From Campylobacter showae CSUNSWCD (GTDB lineage Bacteria > Campylobacterota > Campylobacteria > Campylobacterales > Campylobacteraceae), in assembly GCF_000313615.1 (NCBI RefSeq), contig NZ_AMZQ01000005.1, forward strand, positions 178,949-242,948: a DNA stretch of 64,000 nt, written 5' to 3'. The notes under the pieces are model-generated. The model ran no database searches, was not told the DNA's origin, and saw only the letters and a program-made list of their open reading frames with translations. Position numbers and translations under genes: made by a program. Shown here in pieces: positions 18,440 to 27,705 of the stretch (position 1 is its first letter; each line of letters starts with the position of its first letter).

Positions 18440-19137
18440 GCTTTTTTATGCTTAGCTAGATGGCTTGTCTTTTGAGCGCTTTTTGCGGATTTTGTTAAAA
18501 TTTGACTTGATAGGCTACATGCCTTATCTTCGTCAAATTTTAACTTCAAAACCCCAAAAATCATCTCAAAATACTTCGCCTTATCTTTTTCTATTCAAAT
18601 TTGAAGTCAAATTTGCAAATTTAACTTAAAATTTTTACTCACCGAGACCCGCAACCTGAAAATGCAAATTTAATTTTGCGGCGCGATAGCGCCAAATTTA
18701 GGCCTGCACGCAGTGCAGCAACTTCTAACGTGCAGTGGGGTTGGAGAGGGTTTGGGAGAGGGTCTGCCTTCGGCAGTTGCGAGTGCGTAGCACGACGCAA
18801 AGGAAGGCGACGCTCTACTTCGCTTCGCTCGTAGCTGCAAGCAGACCGTAAGTAGAAACCCCTTCTGCCTCCCAAAAAAAGAAAAAGCTTAAATTTTAGA
18901 AAACTAAAAAATGTGTATCATTAAATTTGAAAACCAATTTTAGCATTTTAAAGGTACGGGTCTCGGCGCGTCAAATTTAATAGCCTATCCAAATTTGAAT
19001 CCTTCTAAATTTCACTCACAAAATTTACTCAAATTTAAGCCCTTTTAAAGCCGAGCCCAAATTCTAAGCTCGATTTTACGCGTTTTTAAACCTTAAAGCT
19101 GTATAATCGGGGTCAAATTTATCAAAAGGCGATACAG
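18440..19137. other. gene-free spacer between flgH and ilvI
   Basis: These 698 bases hold no convincing gene. They contain the inverted-repeat element at 18642-18966 (listed separately), many CAAATTT words on both sides, and a probable -10 box TATAAT at 19102-19107 for ilvI. A weak AAGG precedes the ilvI ATG. Confidence 0.6.
18642..18966. repeat. structured element bounded by CCGAGACCCG inverted repeats
   Basis: CCGAGACCCG at 18642-18651 is repeated in inverse as CGGGTCTCGG at 18957-18966. Inside is a GC-richer core (18680-18880) full of stems: GGCGC-GATA-GCGCC, CTGCAC-GCA-GTGCAG, CTGCC-TTC-GGCAG (18764-18776) and GTGC-GTA-GCAC (18783-18793). Two longer-range nested pairs enclose them: GGTCTGC (18761) with GCAGACC (18841), and GGGGTT (18737) with AACCCC (18857). 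It could be a small non-autonomous mobile element (MITE-like), a dispersed intergenic repeat or a structured RNA. No open frame in it looks like a protein. Confidence 0.5.
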
Positions 19138-20838
19138 ATGATAAAAGGCATTTCTGGCTCGCGCATGGTGATGGAAGCCTTGCGCGAGGAGGGCGTAGAG
19201 ACGGTTTTTGGTTACCCGGGCGGCGCGGCGCTAAACATCTACGACGAGACGTACAAGCAGAGTTATTTCAAGCACGTTTTGACGCGTCACGAGCAAGCCG
19301 CCGTGCACGCAGCAGACGGATACGCCAGAGCTAGCGGCAAGGTCGGAGTGGCGTTTGTGACGAGCGGCCCCGGCTTTACAAACGCGGTCACTGGTCTAGC
19401 CACCGCATACTCGGATAGCATTCCGCTTATATTAATCAGCGGCCAGGTTCCGACCTCGCTTATCGGCACGGACGCCTTTCAGGAGATCGACGCCGTGGGC
19501 ATCTCTCGCCCGTGCGTGAAGCACAACTACCTCGTGCGCAGTATCGAGGAGCTGCCGCGCATCCTAAAAGAGGCCTTTTATATCGCTCGTTCGGGACGCC
19601 CGGGGCCCGTTCACGTCGATATCCCAAAGGATATAACCGCAGCCGTTGGGGATTTTGATTACCCGACCGAGATAAAGATGCCGACATATAAACCGACCTA
19701 CAAAGGCAACGCAAAGCAGATCAAAAAGGCGCTCGAGGTAATCGCCGAGGCCAAACGCCCGCTGCTCTATCTAGGCGGCGGCGTCGTAGCGGCGAACGCT
19801 AGCGAGCTCGTGCGTAAATTTAGCGCAAAGACGGGCATCCCAGCGGTCGAAACGCTGATGGGGCTTGGCGTCCTAACTCACGAGGATAAAAATCTACTCT
19901 CGATGGTCGGCATGCACGGCAGCTACGCGGCAAATATGGCGATGAGCGAAACCGATCTAATCATCGCGCTTGGCGTGCGGTTTGACGACCGCGTGACGGG
20001 CAAGCTAAGCGAATTTGCCAAACACGCCAAAATCATCCATGTCGATATAGACCCTAGCTCGATCTCAAAGATCGTAAACGCGCACTTCCCGATCGTAGGC
20101 GATCTAAACTGCGTCCTAGAAGAGATGCTGGAAAAAGTAAGCGTAAACGAGCAAAATTTGACCGTGTGGCGTGAGATATTGGCCAGATACGACGCGCTAA
20201 ATCCGCTGGATTACAAAGACAGCGACGAGATCATAAAACCGCAGTGGGTCGTGTGCGAAACGGCTAAAATTTTAAAAGAATCGGGCAAAGACGCCGTGAT
20301 CGCCACCGACGTCGGCCAGCACCAGATGTGGGTCGCGCAGTTTTATCCGTTTGATAGGCCGCGCCAGCTGATAACTAGCGGAGGACAGGGAACTATGGGC
20401 TTTGGTTTGCCTGCGGCCATCGGAGCAAAAAACGCGATGCCGGAAAGCACGGTTGTAAATTTCACCGGCGACGGCTCAATCCTCATGAATATCCAAGAGC
20501 TGATGACTGCCACCGAGATCGGCAAACCCGTCATCAACATCATCTTAAATAACAATTTCCTAGGCATGGTGCGCCAGTGGCAGACATTTTTCTACGGCGA
20601 GCGCTACTCTTCGACCGACCTTAGCTTGCAGCCTGATTTTGCAAAGATCGCAGAGGGCTTTGGCGGAACGGGCTTCGTGTGCCGCACGAAGGATGAGTTT
20701 CGCTCCGCGCTAAAAGAGGCGATGGCCTGCGGCAAAACGGCGGTGCTAGACGTGCGCGTGGACAGATTTGAGGACGTACTGCCGATGGTTCCTGCTGGCG
20801 CGGCAATATACAACATGATCTTAAAAAGCAAGGAATAA
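19138..20838 (+). CDS. ilvI: acetolactate synthase, large subunit
   Basis: A 566-residue ThDP-dependent enzyme that condenses two pyruvates to acetolactate (or pyruvate + 2-oxobutyrate), the first common step to valine, leucine and isoleucine. It has an N-terminal PYR domain with the catalytic Glu in TRHEQAAVHAADGYAR, a central FAD/Rossmann-like domain, and a C-terminal PP domain with the ThDP motif GDGSILMNIQEL...NN. A probable -10 TATAAT lies at 19102-19107. It precedes ilvH by 2 bases. A catabolic ALS would lack the paired ACT subunit. Confidence 0.96.
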   Translation: MIKGISGSRMVMEALREEGVETVFGYPGGAALNIYDETYKQSYFKHVLTRHEQAAVHAADGYARASGKVGVAFVTSGPGFTNAVTGLATAYSDSIPLILISGQVPTSLIGTDAFQEIDAVGISRPCVKHNYLVRSIEELPRILKEAFYIARSGRPGPVHVDIPKDITAAVGDFDYPTEIKMPTYKPTYKGNAKQIKKALEVIAEAKRPLLYLGGGVVAANASELVRKFSAKTGIPAVETLMGLGVLTHEDKNLLSMVGMHGSYAANMAMSETDLIIALGVRFDDRVTGKLSEFAKHAKIIHVDIDPSSISKIVNAHFPIVGDLNCVLEEMLEKVSVNEQNLTVWREILARYDALNPLDYKDSDEIIKPQWVVCETAKILKESGKDAVIATDVGQHQMWVAQFYPFDRPRQLITSGGQGTMGFGLPAAIGAKNAMPESTVVNFTGDGSILMNIQELMTATEIGKPVINIILNNNFLGMVRQWQTFFYGERYSSTDLSLQPDFAKIAEGFGGTGFVCRTKDEFRSALKEAMACGKTAVLDVRVDRFEDVLPMVPAGAAIYNMILKSKE

Positions 20839-20840
20839 AA

Positions 20841-21308
20841 ATGAGCATAAGAAGAGTGATTTCAGTCATCGTGCTAAACGAGCACGGCGTTTTATCGCGC
20901 ATTTCCGGGCTTTTTGCGGGGCGCGGATACAACATCGACACGCTCACAGTAGCACCGATCCCGGGCACCGAGCTTTCTCGTATCAGCATCGTCACTAGCG
21001 GCGACGAGCGCGTGCTAGAGCAGATCGTAAAGCAACTACACAAGCTAATACCGACCTACAAAGTCTTCGAAAGCGGCGAATTCGTAGAAAAAGAAATGGC
21101 GCTAGTTAAAATCCCGCTTAGCGAAAATTTCGGCGGACTAGACGCGATACTAAAGGCCTACAACGGAATCGTAGCCAACACCAACGAAAACTATATCGTC
21201 GTCATGGTTAGCGACGACGCGAGCAGGATAGAAAATTTCCTCAAAGCTATCAAAAAATTTAACCCAACAGACGTCGTGCGCGGCGGCTCGGTGCTAATGG
21301 ATCTATGA
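20841..21308 (+). CDS. ilvH: acetolactate synthase, small regulatory subunit
   Basis: A 155-residue regulatory subunit. The N-terminal ACT domain (RRVISVIVLNEHGVLSRISG, then GRGYNIDTLTV) binds valine and confers feedback inhibition on the IlvI subunit. The C-terminal half (GGLDAILKAYNGIV, FNPTDVVRGGSV) is the second ALS_SS domain. The length is normal. It starts 2 bases after ilvI and overlaps lpxD by 4 bases (ATGA), an order shared with C. jejuni as I recall. Confidence 0.96.
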   Translation: MSIRRVISVIVLNEHGVLSRISGLFAGRGYNIDTLTVAPIPGTELSRISIVTSGDERVLEQIVKQLHKLIPTYKVFESGEFVEKEMALVKIPLSENFGGLDAILKAYNGIVANTNENYIVVMVSDDASRIENFLKAIKKFNPTDVVRGGSVLMDL

Positions 21309-22264
21309 TGAAACTAAGCGAAATTTATAAAATCTTAGGACTGGAATTTAGCGGCGAGGAGCTAGAGATCACGGCTCTAAATTCGCTCTCAAACGCAGGG
21401 CCTAGCGAGCTTGGCTACTGCGATAGCGAGAAAAACGCTAAATTTATCGAGGGCTCAAAGGCGGGCGCGATTTTAGTCGCGTCAAATTTAAAAGAACTTG
21501 TCGGCGCGCAAAGCAGGGCGGTAGTGGTAGAAAACCCACACCTTGCCTTTGCCATTTTGAGCGAATATTTTGCAAAAGAGCTTCTAGCATCCCAGCCACA
21601 GCCGGCGCAAATTTCGCCAAGCGCAAAGATAATGCCAAACGTTTACGTGGGCTCTGGCGCCGTAATCGGCGACAACACGCTCGTGATGGCTGGTGCGTAC
21701 GTCGGCGACAACGTAAAAATCGGCGCAAACTGCGTCATCCACCCAAACGTCGTCATCTATAACGACACTGTTATCGGCAACGGCTGCCGCATCAACGCAA
21801 ACGCCGTCATCGGCAGCGACGGCTTTGGCTACGCGCACACGAAAACGGGCGAACACGTGAAAATTTACCACAACGGCAACGTCGTTTTAGAGGATTTCGT
21901 CGAGATCGGCGCGTGCACGACGATAGACCGCGGCGTGTTTGAAAGTACGGTCGTAAAAGCATACGCCAAGATCGATAATCTCGTGCAAATCGGCCACAAC
22001 TGCGAGATAGGCTACGGCTCGATACTAGTCTCGCAGGTGGGGCTAGCAGGCTCAACCAAACTAGGACGTAACGTCGTGATGGGCGGACAAAGCGGCTCGG
22101 CGGGGCATTTAAAAGTCGGCGACTTTGCCCAGATAGCGGCGCGCGGCGGCGTGTCAAAAGATATCGCCGGCGGCAAGAAATACGCGGGCGCATATCCGAT
22201 AATGGAGCTGGCCGATTTTTTCAAACTACAAGCTAAGATCGCTAGGTTTTTTAAAAAGAACTAA
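21305..22264 (+). CDS. lpxD: UDP-3-O-(3-hydroxyacyl)glucosamine N-acyltransferase
   Basis: A 319-residue lipid A biosynthesis enzyme adding the N-linked hydroxyacyl chain to UDP-3-O-acyl-glucosamine. The N-terminal UDP-binding domain (about 1-100) is followed by a left-handed beta helix of hexapeptide repeats (VIGDNTLVMAGAYVGDNV and on) containing the catalytic His in LVQIGHNCEIG. The C-terminal helical segment ends FKLQAKIARFFKK. The start ATG overlaps the ilvH stop. It is followed at once by a perfect hairpin terminator. Confidence 0.96.
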   Translation: MMKLSEIYKILGLEFSGEELEITALNSLSNAGPSELGYCDSEKNAKFIEGSKAGAILVASNLKELVGAQSRAVVVENPHLAFAILSEYFAKELLASQPQPAQISPSAKIMPNVYVGSGAVIGDNTLVMAGAYVGDNVKIGANCVIHPNVVIYNDTVIGNGCRINANAVIGSDGFGYAHTKTGEHVKIYHNGNVVLEDFVEIGACTTIDRGVFESTVVKAYAKIDNLVQIGHNCEIGYGSILVSQVGLAGSTKLGRNVVMGGQSGSAGHLKVGDFAQIAARGGVSKDIAGGKKYAGAYPIMELADFFKLQAKIARFFKKN

Positions 22265-22299
22265 AAATTTGACGGCTTTGCATAATAGCCGTCAAATTT
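22265..22299 (+). terminator. terminator after lpxD
   Basis: A perfect 13-bp inverted repeat, AAATTTGACGGCT (22265-22277) and AGCCGTCAAATTT (22287-22299), with a 9-base loop immediately after the lpxD stop. The A/T-rich outer part gives an A run and a T run, so it may act in both directions. Confidence 0.75.
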
Positions 22300-22333
22300 G
22301 ACTATCAAAGGCGTAAATTTGAACGCAAAATCC

Positions 22334-22639
22334 ATGGAAAAAAGCAAAAGAAAAGAAGTTTTAAAAGCTATAAAAGAAAAAGAACTAGCCGAATTTAGGC
22401 AAAATTTGCCTATGTCCGAGGATAAATTTATACAGCTTTTTGAGATTTTGGATGCCCAGCTTCACGCGCACGGCTGCGATCACAGCCTAAAACTCACCGA
22501 ACAAATTCTCTCAAATTTGGATGTAAAAGACGTTTTAAGCGTGCTTGCGTGGCTCGAAGAGCAGGGCGGATACTGCGACTGCGAAGTGATGGCGAATGTG
22601 GAGCAGAAATTTGAGTATTTAGACGAAAAATTAATATAA
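22334..22639 (+). CDS. DUF2695 family protein
   Basis: A 101-residue protein of the uncharacterised DUF2695 family, with GCDHSLKLTEQIL and the C-terminal signature WLEEQGGYCDCEVMANVE. The first 20 residues are strongly basic (EKSKRKEVLKAIKEKE). An upstream TTG at 22298 is in frame, but it lies inside the lpxD terminator hairpin, so ATG 22334 is chosen. The conserved Cys/His pattern (CDH, CDCE) could bind metal. Nothing in the neighbourhood suggests a partner. Confidence 0.7.
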   Translation: MEKSKRKEVLKAIKEKELAEFRQNLPMSEDKFIQLFEILDAQLHAHGCDHSLKLTEQILSNLDVKDVLSVLAWLEEQGGYCDCEVMANVEQKFEYLDEKLI

Positions 22640-22652
22640 GGAAGTTGCAGAC

Positions 22653-23339
22653 ATGAAACAAAATGATATAAAAATTCAAATAGATAAATTTGAAAAAAAT
22701 AAAACTAGCTCGCATCACCGATATTATTCATTTGATTTTTGCTACAACTATTTTTACAAGAAACAAAACTCTGGCATAGATTTAGAAAAAGATTGTTTAC
22801 AGTTGGGCTATTACCTGGCTAGCTGGGGTATGCTTCGCGGTAGTTAATTTTTACTTCAAACAAATCTTGCGCACTATAAAAAAGTTATTAAATTTATAAA
22901 TAGCCTTGACAAACAAGATTGGGATATAGACATAGATAACTACGAAAATAATTTAGATAGAATTGTTGATATTTATAATGGTATAAAGGATTGTATTATG
23001 CCGCCTAAAGCTGATAACAATCACCTTGTGCTAGTTAGTAAAATAATGCTAGGCACACTAGGAATAGTCCCCGCATACGACAGATATGTATCTCAAAGTA
23101 TAAAAAACATATACAATGGAGATAAGTTTAATATTAATACCCTTAACACAACTAAGAATTTTAACAAAAAATACAAGGAGTCCTTAGAATTTTTAAACAA
23201 ATTCTACAATGCAAACAAGGTCGATTTTGATACGGTTAGTATCTATACAAAGGAATTCGGTAGCGAAAAAGATTCAAAGTTGCAATATACAAAAGCAAAA
23301 ATTTTGGATATGTACCTATTTTCAAAAGGTCTACTATGA
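22653..23339 (+). pseudogene. hypothetical protein gene interrupted by one in-frame TAA
   Basis: A good Shine-Dalgarno (AAGGAAG) precedes ATG 22653. The frame reads 64 codons, ends YLASWGMLRGS at TAA 22845-22847, and continues open in the same frame through FLLQTNLAHYKK and on to TGA at 23337-23339. The two parts together (228 codons) look like one cytoplasmic helical protein family whose usual text here would be LRGSSFLLQ, so TAA probably replaced TCA. I cannot name a function. The gene is visibly more AT-rich than its neighbours, suggesting transfer. The downstream part could be read from an internal ATG at 22998 as a 113-residue product, but that is less likely. Confidence 0.7.
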
Positions 23340-23433
23340 ATTTGTTTGCAAAAAACCAATTTTAATCCATTAGCACAGCATAAATTTGACGCCGCAAATT
23401 TACTCGCCGCGTCAAATTTGAGTCAAATTTTAA

Positions 23434-24603
23434 TTATCTTTTATAGCTTTTTACAAACTCGCCGATCCTCTCGATACCTTTTTTGATACTATCTAAATCG
23501 GTCGCAAAAGACAGCCTAAAGTATCCGTCCATACCAAAGCCAACGCCCGGCACCACGGCAACTTTCGCCTTTTCTAGCAGCTCTTTACAAAATTTCATGC
23601 TATCTGGCTCTACCGCGGAGCAGTTGATGAAAAGATAAAACGCGCCGTCAGGCTTAAGCACACTGAGTCCCGGTATAGCGTTAATCATCTCAACGCCTAG
23701 GTCGCGGCGCTTTTTAAACTCGCCCTTCATATACGCGATATCTTCGTCGGCTTTGCCCAGCAGCGCAGGGATGGCGCCAGCTTGCGTTAGGGAGTTTATG
23801 TTGCTCGTGCTTTGGCTTTGTAGCTTGTTTACGGCAGCATTTAGCTCCTTAAACGGGCTAGCCATGTAGCCAAATCTCCAGCCCGGCATCGCGCCGCATT
23901 TGCTTAGGCCGTTTATCGTGATCGTGCGATTAAACATATCCTCGCTCACGGCCGCAGTCGCGACAAATTCGCCCTCGTAGTTTAGCTTTTCGTACATTTC
24001 GTCGCTAGCTACGATGATTTTCGTGCCTTTTAGCACTTCGCCCAGCGCCTCCAGCTCTTTGCGGCTATATATCGCGCCCGTCGGGTTGCAAGGACTGTTT
24101 AGCGTTAGAATTTTAGTTCTAGGAGTGATCGCCGCCTTTAGCTGTTCGGGCGTGATTTTAAAGCCTGTTTTTTCGCTAGTTTCGATAAAAACGGGCTTAC
24201 CGCCGCTAAATTTGACCATCTCCGGGTAGCTCACCCAGTAGGGACTTGGCACGATAACCTCGTCGCCCTCGTCGATTAGCGCCTGAAATACGTTAAAAAG
24301 AGAGTGCTTCGCGCCGACGTTGGTGATGATCTGATTTGGCGCATAGTTTAGGCCGTTGTCGCGCTTTAGCTTTGCAGCAACCGCCTCTCTAACCTCTGGC
24401 GTGCCGGCAACGGCGGTGTATTTGCCGCAGCCTTTATCTAGGGCGGCTTTTACTTCGTTTTTGATGATCTCGGGCGTGTCGAAGTCCGGTTCGCCCGCGC
24501 CAAAACTGATCACGTCCTCGCCGCGGGCCTTCATCTCTTTTGCCTTGGTGCTGATTTCGATGGTTAGGCTCTCGCCTAGCACCTGAACTCTTTTTGATAG
24601 CAT
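23434..24603 (-). CDS. aspB: aspartate aminotransferase (class I PLP enzyme)
   Basis: A 389-residue PLP-dependent transaminase making aspartate from oxaloacetate and glutamate. Motifs are SFGAGEPDFDTP, the NPTGAIYS turn that contacts PLP, SDEMYEKL and the PLP-binding Lys in NGLSKCGAMPGWRFGY. The C-terminal RLSFATDLDSI carries the carboxylate-binding Arg. It is last of a long minus-strand run starting at murA. Specificity among subgroup I-gamma aminotransferases (Asp, possibly prephenate) is not certain from sequence. Confidence 0.93.
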   Translation of the reverse strand: MLSKRVQVLGESLTIEISTKAKEMKARGEDVISFGAGEPDFDTPEIIKNEVKAALDKGCGKYTAVAGTPEVREAVAAKLKRDNGLNYAPNQIITNVGAKHSLFNVFQALIDEGDEVIVPSPYWVSYPEMVKFSGGKPVFIETSEKTGFKITPEQLKAAITPRTKILTLNSPCNPTGAIYSRKELEALGEVLKGTKIIVASDEMYEKLNYEGEFVATAAVSEDMFNRTITINGLSKCGAMPGWRFGYMASPFKELNAAVNKLQSQSTSNINSLTQAGAIPALLGKADEDIAYMKGEFKKRRDLGVEMINAIPGLSVLKPDGAFYLFINCSAVEPDSMKFCKELLEKAKVAVVPGVGFGMDGYFRLSFATDLDSIKKGIERIGEFVKSYKR

Positions 24604-24629
24604 TTTTACTCCTTTTTCTAAATTTAAAT

Positions 24630-26465
24630 TTAAGATATAGTTTTTAGATAGCCGTTATCGTTTAAAAACAGATACATTTCGCCTAAAATTTGCTTTCGCT
24701 GCGAGTCGGTTACGAGTTTTGATTTTTCGATGCGCTCGTTTAGGATGTCCTGGATCTCGTAGATGTCGTAGTCCAGATCCTCCATGATATCAAGGATAGA
24801 CTGGCTTTCTAGCAGGTGCGACACCTTAAATCCCTCTGCGTCTATCTCGATGGTCGCTTCGGTCGGGTGAGTAAAGAGATTGTGTTTCATGCCTAGCACC
24901 TCCTGATACGCTCCGACCAGGAAAAATCCTAAAAAGTACTCCTCTTTTTCCACGTCCACGTCGTGCAAAAACAGAGGATTTTCCTCATCGTCAAAGCCTA
25001 TCTCGCCGTCAGAATCGCATGTGATATCCCACAGTGACGCCGAGCGAGTAGGGCGCACGTCTAGGCGGTCAAGCGGCATAATAGGAAAATTTTGCTTTAA
25101 GCCCCAAAAATCAGGCAACGACTGAAATAGCGAGAAGTTTACGAGATAGCGCTCCTGTGCCTCCTCTTGCAGCTTTAAAAGCTCGGCGTTGTGCTGCTTG
25201 GTGCCGAGGATTTTAGCCGCTTTTTTGATGATTAGGTGGGTTAAAATTTCAGCGTTCGAGCGGTCTTGCAGATCGACGTATCCTAGATCAAATAGCGTCA
25301 GGATACTCTCCATGTGATCGATGCTATCGTGCAGATACTCTATCGCATTTGACGGTTTTATCGTGTTTAGCAGGTCGTTTAGCTCGGTGATTAGCTGAGG
25401 ATTTTTCTTTTTTAGTACGAGCTTTTCCTCGGTGTAGTCCTGACTAAAGAGCTCCAAAACTGGAGCTATCAGCACCGCGTGCGAAGCCGAGACGAAGCGC
25501 CCGCTCTCGATAAAGATGTCTGGCTCCACCTCGTTTCGCTGAGTCGCCATCGTCTTTAGCAGATAGACCACGTCGTTGGCGTACTCGCTTAGGGTATAGT
25601 TTCGGCTTGAGTTTTCCTTAAACTGCGAGTACTCTATGGCTAGACCGCCGCCTAAATTTATGGCTTTTAGGTTTTTTGCGCCCATTTTACGCAGCTCGGC
25701 GTAGATGTTTCCTGCCTCGATGAGAGCCTTTTTTAGCGGGTGGATTTCGGTTATTTGCGAACCGATATGAAAGTGGATCATGTTAAATCGATCGAGCAAA
25801 TTTGCCTCTTTTAGCAAATTTACCGCTTCGATTAGTTCGGTCGCTGTTAGGCCAAATTTGGAGTTTATGCCGCCGCTTTTAGCCCAGATGCCAGATCCGC
25901 TGCTATGCAGCCTTATGCGCAGACCGATGTTTGGCTTTGGGGCGAAACGCTCTTTTGCGATCGCGATGATAGCCTCAAGCTCGTTTAGTCCCTCTATCGT
26001 TAGCGTGATGTTGTGTCCCATCTCGGCCGCAATAAAGCCGATGTTTATCATCTCTTTATCTTTAAAACCGTTTACTGTGATCGGCGCGCCTTCGTTGTTA
26101 TACGCCATCACCAGCAGTAGCTCCGCCTTTGAGCCCGCTTCCAGACCGTAGCCGTATTTTTGGCCGTGACGGACTAGGTTTTTTACAAAGCCCGGATATT
26201 GGTTTACTTTTAGCGGATAGACGGCGTTAAAGCTACCTTTGTAGCCAAATTCGTTTTTCGCGCTCTCAAAGCTTTTGTAAATTTGCGAAATTTGCTTGTG
26301 TATGAGGTGAGGGAAGCGCAGCAGCAGCGGGCCTCGGTAGCCTTCGCTCCTGATGCTTTTTACGATGTCGATGATGGCTGGTTTTGAGCCGGTATTGACG
26401 CAAATTTTACCGTTTTCGACGATAAAGTTATTGTTTCCCCACAAATTTAAACCATAATCATACAT
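24630..26465 (-). CDS. speA: biosynthetic arginine decarboxylase
   Basis: A 611-residue PLP enzyme (fold III) converting arginine to agmatine for polyamine synthesis. The N-terminus YGLNLWGNNNFIVENG is the SpeA hallmark. The PLP Lys is in FNAVYPLKVNQYP, the phosphate-binding stretch is INLGGGLAIEYS, and the C-terminal domain has DITCDSDGEIGF with the active-site Cys. The length is normal for SpeA. The start ATG overlaps the hisS end by 8 bases. Campylobacters route polyamine synthesis through agmatine, which fits. Confidence 0.95.
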   Translation of the reverse strand: MYDYGLNLWGNNNFIVENGKICVNTGSKPAIIDIVKSIRSEGYRGPLLLRFPHLIHKQISQIYKSFESAKNEFGYKGSFNAVYPLKVNQYPGFVKNLVRHGQKYGYGLEAGSKAELLLVMAYNNEGAPITVNGFKDKEMINIGFIAAEMGHNITLTIEGLNELEAIIAIAKERFAPKPNIGLRIRLHSSGSGIWAKSGGINSKFGLTATELIEAVNLLKEANLLDRFNMIHFHIGSQITEIHPLKKALIEAGNIYAELRKMGAKNLKAINLGGGLAIEYSQFKENSSRNYTLSEYANDVVYLLKTMATQRNEVEPDIFIESGRFVSASHAVLIAPVLELFSQDYTEEKLVLKKKNPQLITELNDLLNTIKPSNAIEYLHDSIDHMESILTLFDLGYVDLQDRSNAEILTHLIIKKAAKILGTKQHNAELLKLQEEAQERYLVNFSLFQSLPDFWGLKQNFPIMPLDRLDVRPTRSASLWDITCDSDGEIGFDDEENPLFLHDVDVEKEEYFLGFFLVGAYQEVLGMKHNLFTHPTEATIEIDAEGFKVSHLLESQSILDIMEDLDYDIYEIQDILNERIEKSKLVTDSQRKQILGEMYLFLNDNGYLKTIS

Positions 26466-27705
26466 TTAAAATCCTTTTAAGCTCACTCTCCAAATCTGCC
26501 AAATCAATCGTTTTTTCAGCCTTCTCGCTCAGATCTTTTAGCCAAATTTTGCCCGATTTTAGCTCATCTTCTCCGACGCAAAGGCAGATCCTAGCATTTG
26601 CGTTATCGGCGGCGTTTAGGTGCTTTTGCAATTTTTTAGGCTCGTAGCTCACGAGAACCGGGAGACTTTTTCTTAAATTTATCGCTATTTTATAGACCGC
26701 GTCCACCCCCTCCACGTCCATCGCGCCGATATATACGCCGCCTCTTGCGCTCTGGCTCTCGCGGCCGCCTAGGATTTCCATTATGCGCTCGATACCCATC
26801 GCAAAGCCAACGCCGTAGCTAGCCTTGCCGCCTAGGTACTCGACCAGCCTGTCGTAGCGTCCGCCGCCCGCGACTGCGCTTTGTGCGCCGATCTCGTTTG
26901 AAACGAACTCAAACGCCGTTTTGCAGTAGTAATCAAGCCCGCGCACGAGCTTTGGATCTATCTCAAACTCCACGCCGTTGCCGCTTAAAATTTCTTGCAG
27001 CTTTTTAAACTCGCCCGCACATACGTCGTTTAGACTGCCGATTATCAGCGGCGCGTTTTCGTAGATTTTTTGACAGCTTTCCACCTTGCAGTCTAGCACG
27101 CGGATAGGATTTGTTAGCTTTCTGCGCTTGCAGTCCTCGCAAATTTGACCTTCGTGCGCGTCTAAAAATTTAACCAACTTTTCGCGGTATGCACCCATAC
27201 TAGCGGCGTCTCCGAGCGAATTTATAAGTAGCTTGGTTTTGATACCCAGGCGCGAAAATATTTCGTTTATCATCAAAATAACGCTCGCATCCTCATAAAC
27301 GCTAGGTTCGCCGAAGCACTCGCAGCCAAACTGATGAAACTCGCGCAAACGTCCTTTTTGCGGGCGCTCGTAGCGAAACATCGAACCGTGATAAAAGTAC
27401 CGTCTCACGCCGCCCGCGCGGTCAAATTTAGCCTCGATAAAGGCGCGCACGACGCCGGCCGTACCCTCGGGACGCAGGCAAACGTCTTTGCCGCCCTTAT
27501 CCTCAAACTGATACATCTCCTTGCCCACGATGTCGCTACTCTCCCCGACGCTGCGGCGAAAAAGCGCCGTCTGCTCCAGATGCGGAGCTAGCACAAACTC
27601 GTATCCGTAGTTTTTCGCGACCTCTTCACAGATTTTGATTATCCTCTCATAAAGTCCCGACTGGGGCGGCAAAACGTCCTTCATCCCCCTTAATGCGCTA
27701 ATCAT
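26458..27705 (-). CDS. hisS: histidyl-tRNA synthetase
   Basis: A 415-residue class II synthetase charging tRNA-His. Motif 2 is FYHGSMFRYERPQKGRLREF, the histidine motifs are LVRGLDYYCKTAFEF and GGGRYDRLVEYLGG, motif 3 is GVGFAMGIERIME, and a C-terminal anticodon-binding domain covers about residues 325-415. All are intact. It overlaps tmk (8 bases) upstream and speA downstream, so translation is coupled. Confidence 0.97.
   Translation of the reverse strand: MISALRGMKDVLPPQSGLYERIIKICEEVAKNYGYEFVLAPHLEQTALFRRSVGESSDIVGKEMYQFEDKGGKDVCLRPEGTAGVVRAFIEAKFDRAGGVRRYFYHGSMFRYERPQKGRLREFHQFGCECFGEPSVYEDASVILMINEIFSRLGIKTKLLINSLGDAASMGAYREKLVKFLDAHEGQICEDCKRRKLTNPIRVLDCKVESCQKIYENAPLIIGSLNDVCAGEFKKLQEILSGNGVEFEIDPKLVRGLDYYCKTAFEFVSNEIGAQSAVAGGGRYDRLVEYLGGKASYGVGFAMGIERIMEILGGRESQSARGGVYIGAMDVEGVDAVYKIAINLRKSLPVLVSYEPKKLQKHLNAADNANARICLCVGEDELKSGKIWLKDLSEKAEKTIDLADLESELKRILNV

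Noticed and set aside
18639-18875. A 78-residue minus-strand frame across the structured element
   Set aside because: It reads basic, Arg-rich sequence over hairpin-forming DNA with no ribosome binding site; the base pairing is the simpler explanation.
22998-23339. Separate 113-residue gene starting at an internal ATG
   Set aside because: The frame is continuous with the upstream 64 codons across a single TAA, and the ATG lies mid-domain, so it is treated as part of one broken gene.
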